49,594 nucleotides of DNA from a candidate division WWE3 bacterium. GTDB lineage: Bacteria; Patescibacteriota; WWE3; UBA101185; UBA10185. Below, in pieces: positions 14,223-22,321 of the stretch. The translations under genes were made by a program, and so were the position numbers. A model generated the notes under the pieces. It ran no database searches and was not told the origin of the DNA. It saw only the letters and a program-made list of their open reading frames with translations. Location: contig QZJF01000007.1 of NCBI GenBank assembly GCA_003599255.1, positions 1 through 49,594 of the forward strand, in the 5' to 3' direction. The stretch's first letter is position 1. Each line of letters starts with the position of its first letter.

Positions 14223-15155
14223 ATGAAATTACTTTGGATTTTGGGTTTGCTCGCCTTGCTGATTTCCCCGATTTTTGCTCAGACCGACCAGACCAAGTTG
14301 GAGGGCAATCTCTACGTTGAGGACTCACTTCGAGTGCCTTACTTGAACGCTTCGGACAGCGCTCGAATTGGGGCAAATGCGAAGGTTGAGAAAGACCTCA
14401 CGCTCGGTTCGACGGTGGACACCTCCGGGGCAGTTTTGATGTACGTTAGGAACAAAGCGGGGGTTGTCCTCCTTGGTGGGGACATCGTTGAGCCGGACTC
14501 GACTGGCATCCTGCTCGGGTGCAATACGAAGGGTGAGGTTGATACTGAGGCCGATTCGTTTTACTATGACTTGGACGCCGAGGGTTACCCAGTTTCGTTG
14601 AGGTTCATTACAGTTGGAACTGCCGATGCTGGTGACTCAGTTCGAGTTTACGGCACGGTGTACGGAGCTACTTCCGCTTCAGTTGAGCGAAGGTACTTGG
14701 GCACCGGTGCGAACAACGAGCAATCATCGAGTTACTTGTGGTCGGACATCGATTCAATTTCAAACAGGGGAGCCAACGCCGCCACTTTGGATTCGGTGAG
14801 GATTTGGGCTTGGTCGTTCGCCGGAGTGAAGGCCTGCATCACCGCTAAGAGTCGCTCCGCCCTCGGGGTGGTCGTTGGTGACAGCATCTCGGACAACGCG
14901 GTTGGCCGAATCGTCATCAAGGGGGTCGTTCAAGCTGATGCTGAACCTTCGGCGACCGCTGTTCTCGGTGGGGTGAAGGCCGGCGAGTGGCTTGAGATTA
15001 ACGCACGTGGAAACCTGACGCAGACGATTGCAGGTTTAGCTCCCGACTCGATTTACAATCGCGGTCTGGCCATTGCCTTGCAGGCGCTTTCGGCGGGTGG
15101 AACTGGCGCTGCGACTGACAGTGGCAAGATTTGGATTCTGTGGAACGGTAATTAA
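14223..15155 (+). CDS. Sec-exported beta-rich protein (310 aa)
   Basis: An N-terminal signal peptide (KLLWILGLLALLISPIFA, cleavage before QTD) is followed by a beta-rich region with fibre-like segments (LEGNLYVEDSLRVPYLNASD) and Asp/Ser-rich strands. A longer frame from 14154 is rejected because GAGGAGAAG lies just before the ATG at 14223. Position after the major capsid gene would suggest a virion protein, but the signal peptide implies export. Function unknown. Confidence 0.75.
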   Translation: MKLLWILGLLALLISPIFAQTDQTKLEGNLYVEDSLRVPYLNASDSARIGANAKVEKDLTLGSTVDTSGAVLMYVRNKAGVVLLGGDIVEPDSTGILLGCNTKGEVDTEADSFYYDLDAEGYPVSLRFITVGTADAGDSVRVYGTVYGATSASVERRYLGTGANNEQSSSYLWSDIDSISNRGANAATLDSVRIWAWSFAGVKACITAKSRSALGVVVGDSISDNAVGRIVIKGVVQADAEPSATAVLGGVKAGEWLEINARGNLTQTIAGLAPDSIYNRGLAIALQALSAGGTGAATDSGKIWILWNGN

Positions 15156-15171
15156 TCGTGGAGGCAATTCC

Positions 15172-15507
15172 ATGACAATGGGCAACGGGTCACTCAGTTT
15201 GAAGTGGATTGCAATCATTATTGCAGCGGTCAGTCTCACTGCAGGAGCAACCACGGCGTTGAACCGAGCGGTCGGTTCGGACGCGAAGGCATTAGTTGAG
15301 GAGGCTCTCAAGCAGAGGGCGGAAGTTTCGCAGGAGTTGTTTTTCTCGAAGGAGAGGGGCATTCTACTCGAAGCGAAGGTCTCAGCTCTGGAGGCCGAAT
15401 TGAGAAAGATGCAACTGAGTCTTGACGGCATTCATGTGGAGACTCAAAAGCAAACAAGCATCTTAATCAAGTTGGAAGAGCAAGTTAGTTATTTACGCAA
15501 GCCTTGA
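15172..15507 (+). CDS. membrane-anchored coiled-coil protein, lysis-region (111 aa)
   Basis: One transmembrane segment (residues about 10-28, WIAIIIAAVSLTAGATTAL) precedes a long coiled coil (ALVEEALKQRAEVSQEL and AEVSALEAELRKMQL-like heptads). It lies upstream of the endolysin. The topology is that of i-spanins or XhlA-like proteins that link lysis to the envelope. GGAGG precedes the ATG at 15172; the longer frame from 15073 lies inside the upstream gene and is rejected. Confidence 0.7.
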   Translation: MTMGNGSLSLKWIAIIIAAVSLTAGATTALNRAVGSDAKALVEEALKQRAEVSQELFFSKERGILLEAKVSALEAELRKMQLSLDGIHVETQKQTSILIKLEEQVSYLRKP

Positions 15508-15526
15508 TAGGCATCTTAGAACACAG

Positions 15527-15580
15527 GGGCGGTCGAAAAGGCCGCCCATCGAAAAACAACAAAGTCGGTTTCGCCGGCTT
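15527..15580 (+). terminator. two consecutive hairpins
   Basis: GGGCGGTC/GGCCGCCC (15527-15534 with 15540-15547, loop GAAAA) and AAGTCGG/CCGGCTT (15562-15568 with 15574-15580, loop TTTCG) follow the coiled-coil gene. Each stem contains one G-T wobble. Neither is followed by a T-run, so complete termination is doubtful; they may reduce read-through or mark a recombination scar. Confidence 0.4.
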
Positions 15581-15608
15581 CAAGAAGAGACATTGAGAAT
15601 GATGATAG

Positions 15609-15755
15609 AGAAACGGACTGCTTCCCTCGGACACCGTTGTTTACTTCAAGATTGTCGTGTTCGACGAAGTTGGAAACAGGAGTTTACCAAGTAACATGGC
15701 GACGAAGAGAACTGCAGATGTGATTCCTCCAGCAAGAATTATTGATTTGAGGTAA
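15609..15755 (+). pseudogene. remnant of a fibronectin III-like domain
   Basis: This open frame has no usable start, begins right after a stop, and reads like the end of a fibronectin III-like domain (TVVYFKIVVFDEVGNRSLP, then IPPARIIDLR). Its TAA ends five bases before the endolysin GTG and its tail carries that gene's GAGG ribosome site. It is probably the 3' end of a decayed gene, or a gene broken by a sequencing frameshift near 15600. Confidence 0.5.
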
Positions 15756-15759
15756 TGAA

Positions 15760-16233
15760 GTGACTTACATGGACGTTCTCTCGGTTGACAAATTGCGAAC
15801 TTGTTGCCGCAGTTTGCAATTGTTAGTTGAGGATGTGAGCAGGTACTACAACGTTAAGGTTTTGTGGGGATGGAGGTCACAAAAATGGCAAGACGATGCT
15901 TTTGCTCGAGGAACTACGAAATTGAAGTGGCCTGACAGTAAACACAATTTCGTTGACCCCGAGACAGGTGACCCTTGCTCATTGGCAGTTGATATCACTC
16001 AAGTGATTGACGGAAAGCCAATCATGTGCGTTGAACCGACGGATTGGTCGAACAAAGTTGCTGTTAATCGCTATCATGGGGAATTGAGACAACTTTACTT
16101 CTTCAGCGGAGGTGTTTTGATTTGCGGATTGAAGCAAGGGTTGAAGTTGCGATGGGGTGGAGATTGGAATTCAGACCTTAGTTTGCTGAACAACAAATTC
16201 AATGACTTGTTTCATTGGGAGTTGGTGCTTTGA
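15760..16233 (+). CDS. endolysin, M15-type L,D-peptidase (157 aa)
   Basis: A peptidoglycan peptidase of the VanY/L-alanyl-D-glutamate endopeptidase type, as in T5 endolysin. Visible motifs are WGWRS, RGTTKLKWPDSKHN with zinc ligand His62, SLAVDI with Asp78 and the C-terminal FHWE with His152. It should cut peptide stems of the host wall. There is no signal peptide, so release needs a holin, and candidates follow immediately. The start is GTG at 15760 after GAGG; ATG at 15769 is the alternative. Confidence 0.85.
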   Translation: MTYMDVLSVDKLRTCCRSLQLLVEDVSRYYNVKVLWGWRSQKWQDDAFARGTTKLKWPDSKHNFVDPETGDPCSLAVDITQVIDGKPIMCVEPTDWSNKVAVNRYHGELRQLYFFSGGVLICGLKQGLKLRWGGDWNSDLSLLNNKFNDLFHWELVL

Positions 16234-16418
16234 TAAAAAAGTGGTTGTTAAAGTTAAGAGACTGCTTTCTTTATTTGATTGGAGTAATTAGTAGCGGTTT
16301 TTTGATTTTCAATAGTTTTGAAGGTGAGGGCGTGATAGACTTCGCTGCTGTGATTCCTGGAGTGGTTTGCTTAGTTGCTTGTTTTAAAGCCCTCATAGTT
16401 AGGTGGAATGATTATTGA
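16230..16418 (+). CDS. holin-like small membrane protein (62 aa)
   Basis: Two hydrophobic helices (FLYLIGVISSGFLIF and FAAVIPGVVCLVACF) joined by a short acidic loop. No ATG exists; a TTG at 16230 overlaps the endolysin stop (TTGA) and has GGGAG eight bases ahead, while a TTG at 16215 is also open. Its position after the endolysin and its topology fit a class II holin, but no family motif confirms it. Confidence 0.6.
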   Translation: MIKKWLLKLRDCFLYLIGVISSGFLIFNSFEGEGVIDFAAVIPGVVCLVACFKALIVRWNDY

Positions 16419-16431
16419 AAGGAGGTTTTGA

Positions 16432-16824
16432 ATGAGACCTGGATTGAAGACCACCGAGGGAATTGTTGGACTGGTTACCTGCGTGGTCGCCGCAGTTCTG
16501 AAGGGACTCGGAATTGTTGATTTTCCTACTGAGGCATTTGCTGCACTTGTGGCGTGGGTCGTTGGGAGGTCGCTACAGAAGACCTTTGGAATGACTGCGG
16601 AGGAAGAAGCCACTGCCAAAAGGGCATGGAAGAGTTCAGAGTTTTGGGCTACAATTCTATACGCTGGAGCGAAGTTCGTGTGGCCGTCGCTTCCTGATGA
16701 GGTGCTTGCGATGGTGCTGACTTGGATTAGTGTGAGAACTGGGGTGAAAATTACTCCCAACTGGAAGATTGGACTGAAGAAAATTGGAACAACCAACAAC
16801 GTTTCAACTCATGGAGGTTCTTGA
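16432..16824 (+). CDS. membrane protein, second holin candidate (130 aa)
   Basis: Hydrophobic stretches near residues 10-28 and 35-48, a charged middle, and another at about residues 70-95 suggest two or three membrane segments. AAAGGAGG gives a strong ribosome site. Proteins of this size with an N-terminal KTTEGIVGL-type start occur next to phage endolysins and are often annotated as holins. It overlaps the next gene as TGATG. Confidence 0.65.
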   Translation: MRPGLKTTEGIVGLVTCVVAAVLKGLGIVDFPTEAFAALVAWVVGRSLQKTFGMTAEEEATAKRAWKSSEFWATILYAGAKFVWPSLPDEVLAMVLTWISVRTGVKITPNWKIGLKKIGTTNNVSTHGGS

Positions 16825-17375
16825 TGAAACGCGTTTTGATGATTGCTGCTTGCTTGATGTTCGTGGTGGCCGGTGCCTTTGCACAGACCGCTGAACCGGA
16901 GACAAAACTGCTCTTCGGAGCAGGTGCTTCGTTTCCTATTGAAGTGTTTGGTGAGGTAGCTGATGTTGGGTTTAGCGCCGTGACTGGTGTTGAGAAGACG
17001 ATTGGGAGTCACATTGCTGTTGCTGGTCGTTGGACTTACACGAAGAACGATGGTGATTTGGGTGCTAACTTCATCGCCAATACTTTTGACGCTCGATTCA
17101 AATACTACTTCACTTCAATTGAAATAGGGGATTTGGGAAAGCACTATGTTGCTCCTTACTTGATTTTCGGCGCCGGAGTTGCTTCGCTTGACAACTCTGA
17201 AGATGAGATTTCACCGGACGTGATTTTGGGAACTGCTACTGGTTTAGGAGTGGTTTACAGGTTCTCAACGAATTACGCAATCTTTGCTGAGGGTGAAGTG
17301 CTTCCTACAGGATTGCCAGCGAGCAAATTGACTTTGAAGGCTGGAATTACGGTGCCGAGTCCGTTTCAGTTTTAA
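16824..17375 (+). CDS. outer-membrane beta-barrel protein (183 aa)
   Basis: A signal peptide (MIAACLMFVVAGAFA, cleavage before QTA) precedes about eight amphipathic strands (KLLFGAGASFPI, GRWTYTKNDGDLGANF, YVAPYLIFGAGVASL) and a terminal Phe (VPSPFQF), the signature of small outer-membrane barrels of the OmpA/OprF or Lom/Ail type. A phage protein of this kind could alter receptors or block superinfection, as Lom-like proteins are known to be expressed by lambdoid prophages. The ATG at 16824 is preferred over an adjacent TTG. Confidence 0.75.
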   Translation: MKRVLMIAACLMFVVAGAFAQTAEPETKLLFGAGASFPIEVFGEVADVGFSAVTGVEKTIGSHIAVAGRWTYTKNDGDLGANFIANTFDARFKYYFTSIEIGDLGKHYVAPYLIFGAGVASLDNSEDEISPDVILGTATGLGVVYRFSTNYAIFAEGEVLPTGLPASKLTLKAGITVPSPFQF

Positions 17376-17380
17376 GTGAT

Positions 17381-17626
17381 GTGGTGATTGTGCGCACGAG
17401 GAAGAACCAGTTGACTCTTGCGGATGTCGAAATTAAAGTACGTCGCTTTGACGACTTGAGAAAAACGCAAGCAACCTCAAGAAGTCGAGAGTTCACCCGC
17501 TACCGGAATACGGGCGACGCGTTGGATAGCCATGACTTGGTGTTTGAAGTTCCGGAACTGGTTCTTCCTATTAAAATTATTTTAATGAAATTGGCAACTA
17601 TTAAAAGAATCGGCTGGGTATTTTAA
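17381..17626 (+). CDS. questionable small protein (81 aa)
   Basis: A GTG-started frame fills the gap before the Ntn hydrolase and ends in a TAATG overlap with it. There is no ribosome site, the N-terminal half is very basic (RTRKNQ and TSRSREFTRYRN) and the C-terminal half hydrophobic. Codon choice looks less phage-like than in neighbours. It could be a real leader peptide gene, or decayed sequence. Confidence 0.4.
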   Translation: MVIVRTRKNQLTLADVEIKVRRFDDLRKTQATSRSREFTRYRNTGDALDSHDLVFEVPELVLPIKIILMKLATIKRIGWVF

Positions 17627-18174
17627 TGACTTGCATCGTTGGATTGAAGACTGACGTTGGGACTTTCATGGGTGGTGACAGCTGCGCCACTGATGGAACT
17701 GAGTTAGTAATTCGTAAGGATGCCAAGATTTTCAAACTCGGTCGAAGCATCCTCGTTGGATACTGCGGTTCGCCTCGAATGGGTCAGGTTTTAAGGTATC
17801 AACTCAAGATACCTCGAAGGCCTGTGAAGATGGATGCTCTGGACTTCATGGTCAAGTTTTTCGTTGAGAAAGTTAGATATGCTCTTCACCTCGCTGGGAT
17901 GTTGAAAGACCAATCGTCTAATGATTCTGTTGAGGGAAACGTGTTGATTGGGTATCGGGGTAGACTGTTTGTTATCGATTCGGACTTTCAAGTTGCTGAG
18001 CCTGACGCTGAATTTTACTGTATTGGAACTGGAGCGATGGTTGCTAATGGTTCATTGTTCACCACCGCTTCGTGCGGAATGTCTCCTGAGGAGAGAATCA
18101 TGCTGTCGCTTGAGGCTGCTGAGAAGTATTGTGTTGGTGTTGCGAGACCATTTAAGATTGAAGTATTGAGGTGA
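17626..18174 (+). CDS. proteasome/HslV-like Ntn hydrolase (182 aa)
   Basis: An N-terminal nucleophile hydrolase related to HslV and proteasome beta subunits. After removal of Met, the first residues are TCIVGLK, and the catalytic triad falls exactly where the family has it: Thr1, Asp17 (in GGDS) and Lys33 (in RKDAKIF). The GTG at 133-135 corresponds to the usual GSG. ATG at 17626 is decided by the need for Thr next to Met. No ATPase partner (HslU) is nearby, so it may work alone or with host HslU, perhaps processing the exported or tail proteins beside it. Confidence 0.82.
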   Translation: MTCIVGLKTDVGTFMGGDSCATDGTELVIRKDAKIFKLGRSILVGYCGSPRMGQVLRYQLKIPRRPVKMDALDFMVKFFVEKVRYALHLAGMLKDQSSNDSVEGNVLIGYRGRLFVIDSDFQVAEPDAEFYCIGTGAMVANGSLFTTASCGMSPEERIMLSLEAAEKYCVGVARPFKIEVLR

Positions 18175-18181
18175 TTACAAA

Positions 18182-21100
18182 ATGAAGTTACTTATTGGCT
18201 TGCTTCTAGTTTGCGCGTTACCATGCGTTTCATTTTCTGGTGTGAACGTCAACACAATCATCCTCAAGACGAGTGCAGATACGATTAAGGGAATTCCAAT
18301 TCAAGATACAATTGGTAACATTCAAGACAGATACATCTTGAAGTGGAACGCTGGGACAGGTCAGTTAATATGGGCAGTTGATTCTGCTGGGGGAGTAGGC
18401 TCTTCATGGAATTGGGAGGACTCTTCAGGTGAGGCACCTTTTTGGGTTGACAGCGCTTTGTATGCGATTTTCGCTGACAGCGCGGGAAAAATTGATACAG
18501 CTTATGCTCCGTTTCAGCAGTATGTCTCAAATCATGCCGGGGCTGGGGCTGGAGATGAAATCAAAGTTGACAGTGCTGGAAATGGTTCCACTTCCGCAGC
18601 CATGCAGTCTCCCGTGGTGGTTAAACAGGGGGTTGGAATTGACCTTGTAATCATCAACGGTGATACAGTTAGAGTTGATGTGAATCTTGCCGATGCTAAT
18701 ATTCCGAATGACATTACAATCACTGGGTTATCGGACTCAACGAAGTGGAATGATGCTCATGATTCGGTGTTTTCATGGGACAATGGTGTTTTATTTTGGA
18801 CGGACTTATTTACGGATTCTCTCCTCGAACACCCCGTCATCAAGACGTTGATTGAAGACAGTCTTGATGAGTACTTTACTTCCTCTGCAACTCAATTGGA
18901 GATTGAGGACAGCCTTGATGAGTACAGTTTTTCGACTCATTTGCACGATAGTACGTACTTTCAATTGTCAGATTTTGACAATTCGACGATTGATACTACT
19001 TCAGGTGGCGCACTTCAAATCAAGAGCAGCGGAGTTGGGTCTGCTCACATTTCTAACCAGAGCGTGTTGAGAGAAGATATTGACTCAACATTGAATGACT
19101 TGGTGGTGTCTGATTTATTCAAGTCAACCAGATTCTATTCAGACAGCGCCATGGCGACAGTGGATTATGCGAAATACTCAGTGAGTAGTAAAAGAATAGC
19201 ACGAGCAAGCTCTCCAAGTGATAATTACATTCTCAAATATGACCTTGCGACTGATTCAGTTTATTGGGAAGCAGATGCTGGTTCTGGAAGTGGTGATGAC
19301 GCCTATGCGGATTCGGTTATTGGAGATGGTGGTGATTGGGATTTGTCTTCTACATTTTACCTTCAGCAGGGAAGTAATATAGACTTCATTAAAGTTGGGG
19401 ACACGTTGAGGATTTCCTCAACTGGCGGTTCCGGTGATGACATCAAAGTCGACACTATTCTCGGTGACGGCGGAGTCTGGGATTCTCCCTCCGGTTTGGT
19501 GATTCAAGAGGGCAGTAACATCGTCTTTAACAAGGTTGGAAGCGATTCACTGAGAATTGGATTCGTTGATGTGTTTTTGAATGAAGCGGATTTTGATGAT
19601 TCGATTAACGAGCACCCGGCGATTAAAAACTTGATTGAAGACAGTCTGAATGAGTACTTTACTTCCTCTGCAACTCAATTGGAGATTGAGGACAGCCTTG
19701 ATGAGTACTCCACAACCGCAGCCATGCAATTGGAAATTGAGGACTCCCTCGATGAGTATGTTTTTAGTGTTGACTTTTCGAAGGTGACGGACGACACCTC
19801 ATCTTGGAAATTCGCTGCAGATTCCGTTGCTGCATGGGACAACGGCGCTCTTGGAACAGTGAACATTGCTAATCAGAGTTTGACGAAGAATGATTTGGAT
19901 ACTACTGAAAGTGATTTTGTTTTTGATGACGCTTATCGTGGGACTTCGGGGACTTCTGAGAGTTTGTACGTCACTGATAGATTCGTTAAAATTCTAATTG
20001 AAGACAGTCTGAATGAGTATTCCACGACTGCGGCGATGCAATTAGAGATTGAAGACTCCCTCGATGAATATACTCTCACCAGTGCTTTTAATCTGGTTAC
20101 TGACGATACGGTTTCTTGGAAAGCGGCAACGGATACGGTCGCCGCTTGGGATAATGGTGCGCTGGGAACAGCAAATATCACTAATCAGAGTCTTACCACT
20201 GCCGACCTTGACACGACTTCAAGCAATTTTGTCTTTGATGATGCTTACCGCGGGACTTCCGCGACCGCCGATAGTCTATATGCGACAGAATGGTTTGTCA
20301 AGATTCAGATTGAGGACAGTCTGAATGAGTATCCTACAATTACGGCGATGCAGGCGGAAATAGAAGATTCCCTTGATGAATATTCAACCACCGCCGCTAT
20401 GCAGTTAGAAATTGAGGATTCGCTTGATGAATACACTCTCTTGACGGACTTTGCTAAGGTTACTGATGACACTATTGCGTGGCAAGCGGCTAAAGACTCC
20501 GTTGCGGCTTGGGATAATATGGGATATCCTATAGGAAACTTCATCGACACCACTACGCTGGATACAATACAGAACGCGCACGAAGCGGTAATTGCCGACA
20601 GTGCCGTAATTGCGGCAGACGTGGATACTACCGGAACGAGCAAGATAACGACCTACATCGACAATCACGCCGCAGTGGTGAATAGCGCAGAAGACTTGGA
20701 GATTATCGGCAATGTGACGATTGACGGTAGCCTCTTTCAGGTGGGACACGGTTTTGAATACGACACTTCGGTTGGCTATTATTCCCGACCGCCCGACACC
20801 TTCTTGCAGATATTGACCTACTATGATTACCCAGGAAGCGGCGATTCGATGAAACAGACGCACCCCTCAATAATAACTTTCCCCGGCAGGTATGGCGTCA
20901 ACAATGGCGATAGCATTGACCCGACTACCTGGGTGGCTGATACAGGAAGTTATAAATGGATTTACTGGATGGTGACGACTCCGCTCCGAACCGATACGGC
21001 GGAAAATCCAACCTTGTATGTCAGCAATGACCCCTCTAATCCTAACGGTTGGATACGACCATACTACGTTGACCAGTTCAATAATGTCGTTAATTGTCCC

Positions 21101-22321
21101 GAACCGATTATCTTAGCCCCCACGGTGGGGGCATCAGGTGGACACCTATCCGACGGGCATATTGGGCGGCTTCGCAATGGAGATATGTGCATCCTTTTCA
21201 GGGCGACAAATTCCTCCAACTATGACAAGTTGATGACGATTACCTCGCGGAATGGATTGGTCTGGGATACGACGGCAGACACCGCCTCCCTGACTGCATA
21301 TACCGCGACGACCGCACCTAAGTATATGTCGCCCGCCTGGGTAATTGGCTACGGTGATAATAACTATTGGGTATGGTGGGTAGATGAAAGGAATGGGGCA
21401 AGTGTGTCTGACAGTACTGCCGTCAAGTTTTTAAAAGTTACTCGATTGGACTCTACCTGGAATCTCGCCGATACGGTTGTCTGTCAATTCACGGGCAATA
21501 CTTTCGGCTGGGATTCCCTGAAGATATGGCATATATCGGTGAAGCAGCACGGCTCACAACTGCATATGTGGGCGGCTCTGGCGCACGATTCTGCTACCAC
21601 CCAAAACGGCGGCGACCTCTGGCACGCCACCAGCGTTGACGGTCGTAATTGGAAATTTGACGCTAAGCCCTTCATCAGCAATCAGGGCGGCGCGCCCAAT
21701 AGAGATTCGCTGATGATTTACCGGACGGACTGCGAATGGTTCGAGGATGGACGGGGCGGCGGCTGGCAGTGCGTTTATGGCGGGCTTAACTCTCTTGGGG
21801 CGCATCATATTTTCTATCGCAAGGTCTATAACGGCTCATATATCAATGTGCCGGTAGAGGTAGCAGGCTTAGACCATACGCCAGAGGACTCGATTATGTT
21901 ACTCCTGCCGACACAGGCTAAAGCGGGGGACACCACGCGGCTGTTTGTCGATACCTCTTATGACGCTTCGGGTGACGATTGCTACGATACTTTCTCCGTT
22001 TTCATCAATGTCCCGCAAGCGATGTACATCGATTCTTTCAACGCTGTGCTGGCTACGACCGGTTCGCTCGACTCAATTGAGTTCTGGGGAAGAAAGAACG
22101 GGACGACATTGAATATTAATGATTCGCTCTATCAGACTTATACAACGGCATTTACTACAACCACAGCAACCAAGTTGACCATACCACTGAATAATATTAT
22201 AAAAACAACTAAGTGGTTTCGACCGGGGGAAAGGGTTACGGCGATATTCTATACCAAGCACGTTGACGCCAACGACAAATTGACTGGCTACTCCGCCGAA
22301 TTTACGGGGTATCCCAAGTGA
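18182..22321 (+). CDS. Sec-exported fibre-like protein with C-terminal propeller (1379 aa)
   Basis: A signal peptide (KLLIGLLLVCALPCVSFS) precedes a fibre-type region with the common phage motif YILKWNAGTGQLIWAVD. Residues about 220-780 hold three roughly 115-residue repeats (IEDSLDEY, then VAAWDNGALG, ANQSL, FVFDDAYRGTS). The C-terminal part has a propeller-like region (about 840-1230, with WHATSVDGRNW) and a beta-sandwich. The first 250 residues are nearly the same as those of 23997-28433. From about 20.1 kb the codon style changes, so the C-terminal module looks acquired. Fibre architecture suggests receptor or glycan binding, but the signal peptide implies export. Confidence 0.78.
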   Translation: MKLLIGLLLVCALPCVSFSGVNVNTIILKTSADTIKGIPIQDTIGNIQDRYILKWNAGTGQLIWAVDSAGGVGSSWNWEDSSGEAPFWVDSALYAIFADSAGKIDTAYAPFQQYVSNHAGAGAGDEIKVDSAGNGSTSAAMQSPVVVKQGVGIDLVIINGDTVRVDVNLADANIPNDITITGLSDSTKWNDAHDSVFSWDNGVLFWTDLFTDSLLEHPVIKTLIEDSLDEYFTSSATQLEIEDSLDEYSFSTHLHDSTYFQLSDFDNSTIDTTSGGALQIKSSGVGSAHISNQSVLREDIDSTLNDLVVSDLFKSTRFYSDSAMATVDYAKYSVSSKRIARASSPSDNYILKYDLATDSVYWEADAGSGSGDDAYADSVIGDGGDWDLSSTFYLQQGSNIDFIKVGDTLRISSTGGSGDDIKVDTILGDGGVWDSPSGLVIQEGSNIVFNKVGSDSLRIGFVDVFLNEADFDDSINEHPAIKNLIEDSLNEYFTSSATQLEIEDSLDEYSTTAAMQLEIEDSLDEYVFSVDFSKVTDDTSSWKFAADSVAAWDNGALGTVNIANQSLTKNDLDTTESDFVFDDAYRGTSGTSESLYVTDRFVKILIEDSLNEYSTTAAMQLEIEDSLDEYTLTSAFNLVTDDTVSWKAATDTVAAWDNGALGTANITNQSLTTADLDTTSSNFVFDDAYRGTSATADSLYATEWFVKIQIEDSLNEYPTITAMQAEIEDSLDEYSTTAAMQLEIEDSLDEYTLLTDFAKVTDDTIAWQAAKDSVAAWDNMGYPIGNFIDTTTLDTIQNAHEAVIADSAVIAADVDTTGTSKITTYIDNHAAVVNSAEDLEIIGNVTIDGSLFQVGHGFEYDTSVGYYSRPPDTFLQILTYYDYPGSGDSMKQTHPSIITFPGRYGVNNGDSIDPTTWVADTGSYKWIYWMVTTPLRTDTAENPTLYVSNDPSNPNGWIRPYYVDQFNNVVNCPEPIILAPTVGASGGHLSDGHIGRLRNGDMCILFRATNSSNYDKLMTITSRNGLVWDTTADTASLTAYTATTAPKYMSPAWVIGYGDNNYWVWWVDERNGASVSDSTAVKFLKVTRLDSTWNLADTVVCQFTGNTFGWDSLKIWHISVKQHGSQLHMWAALAHDSATTQNGGDLWHATSVDGRNWKFDAKPFISNQGGAPNRDSLMIYRTDCEWFEDGRGGGWQCVYGGLNSLGAHHIFYRKVYNGSYINVPVEVAGLDHTPEDSIMLLLPTQAKAGDTTRLFVDTSYDASGDDCYDTFSVFINVPQAMYIDSFNAVLATTGSLDSIEFWGRKNGTTLNINDSLYQTYTTAFTTTTATKLTIPLNNIIKTTKWFRPGERVTAIFYTKHVDANDKLTGYSAEFTGYPK
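18702..18762 (+). repeat. 61-bp DNA repeat, copy 1 (fibre N-termini)
   Basis: These 61 bases are identical to 24517-24577. They lie in the N-terminal segments of the two fibre genes and show that this part was duplicated recently or is kept alike by recombination. Confidence 0.9.
18850..18924 (+). repeat. 75-bp intragenic repeat, copy 1
   Basis: Nearly identical (two differences by eye) to 19633-19707 in the same gene. Both encode IEDSL-x-EYFTSSATQLEIEDSLDEY. Further diverged copies continue to about 20450. Such repeats allow in-frame length change and recombination. Confidence 0.85.
19633..19707 (+). repeat. 75-bp intragenic repeat, copy 2
   Basis: Second copy of the 18850-18924 sequence. 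It begins the main repeat array of the fibre-like protein. Confidence 0.85.
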
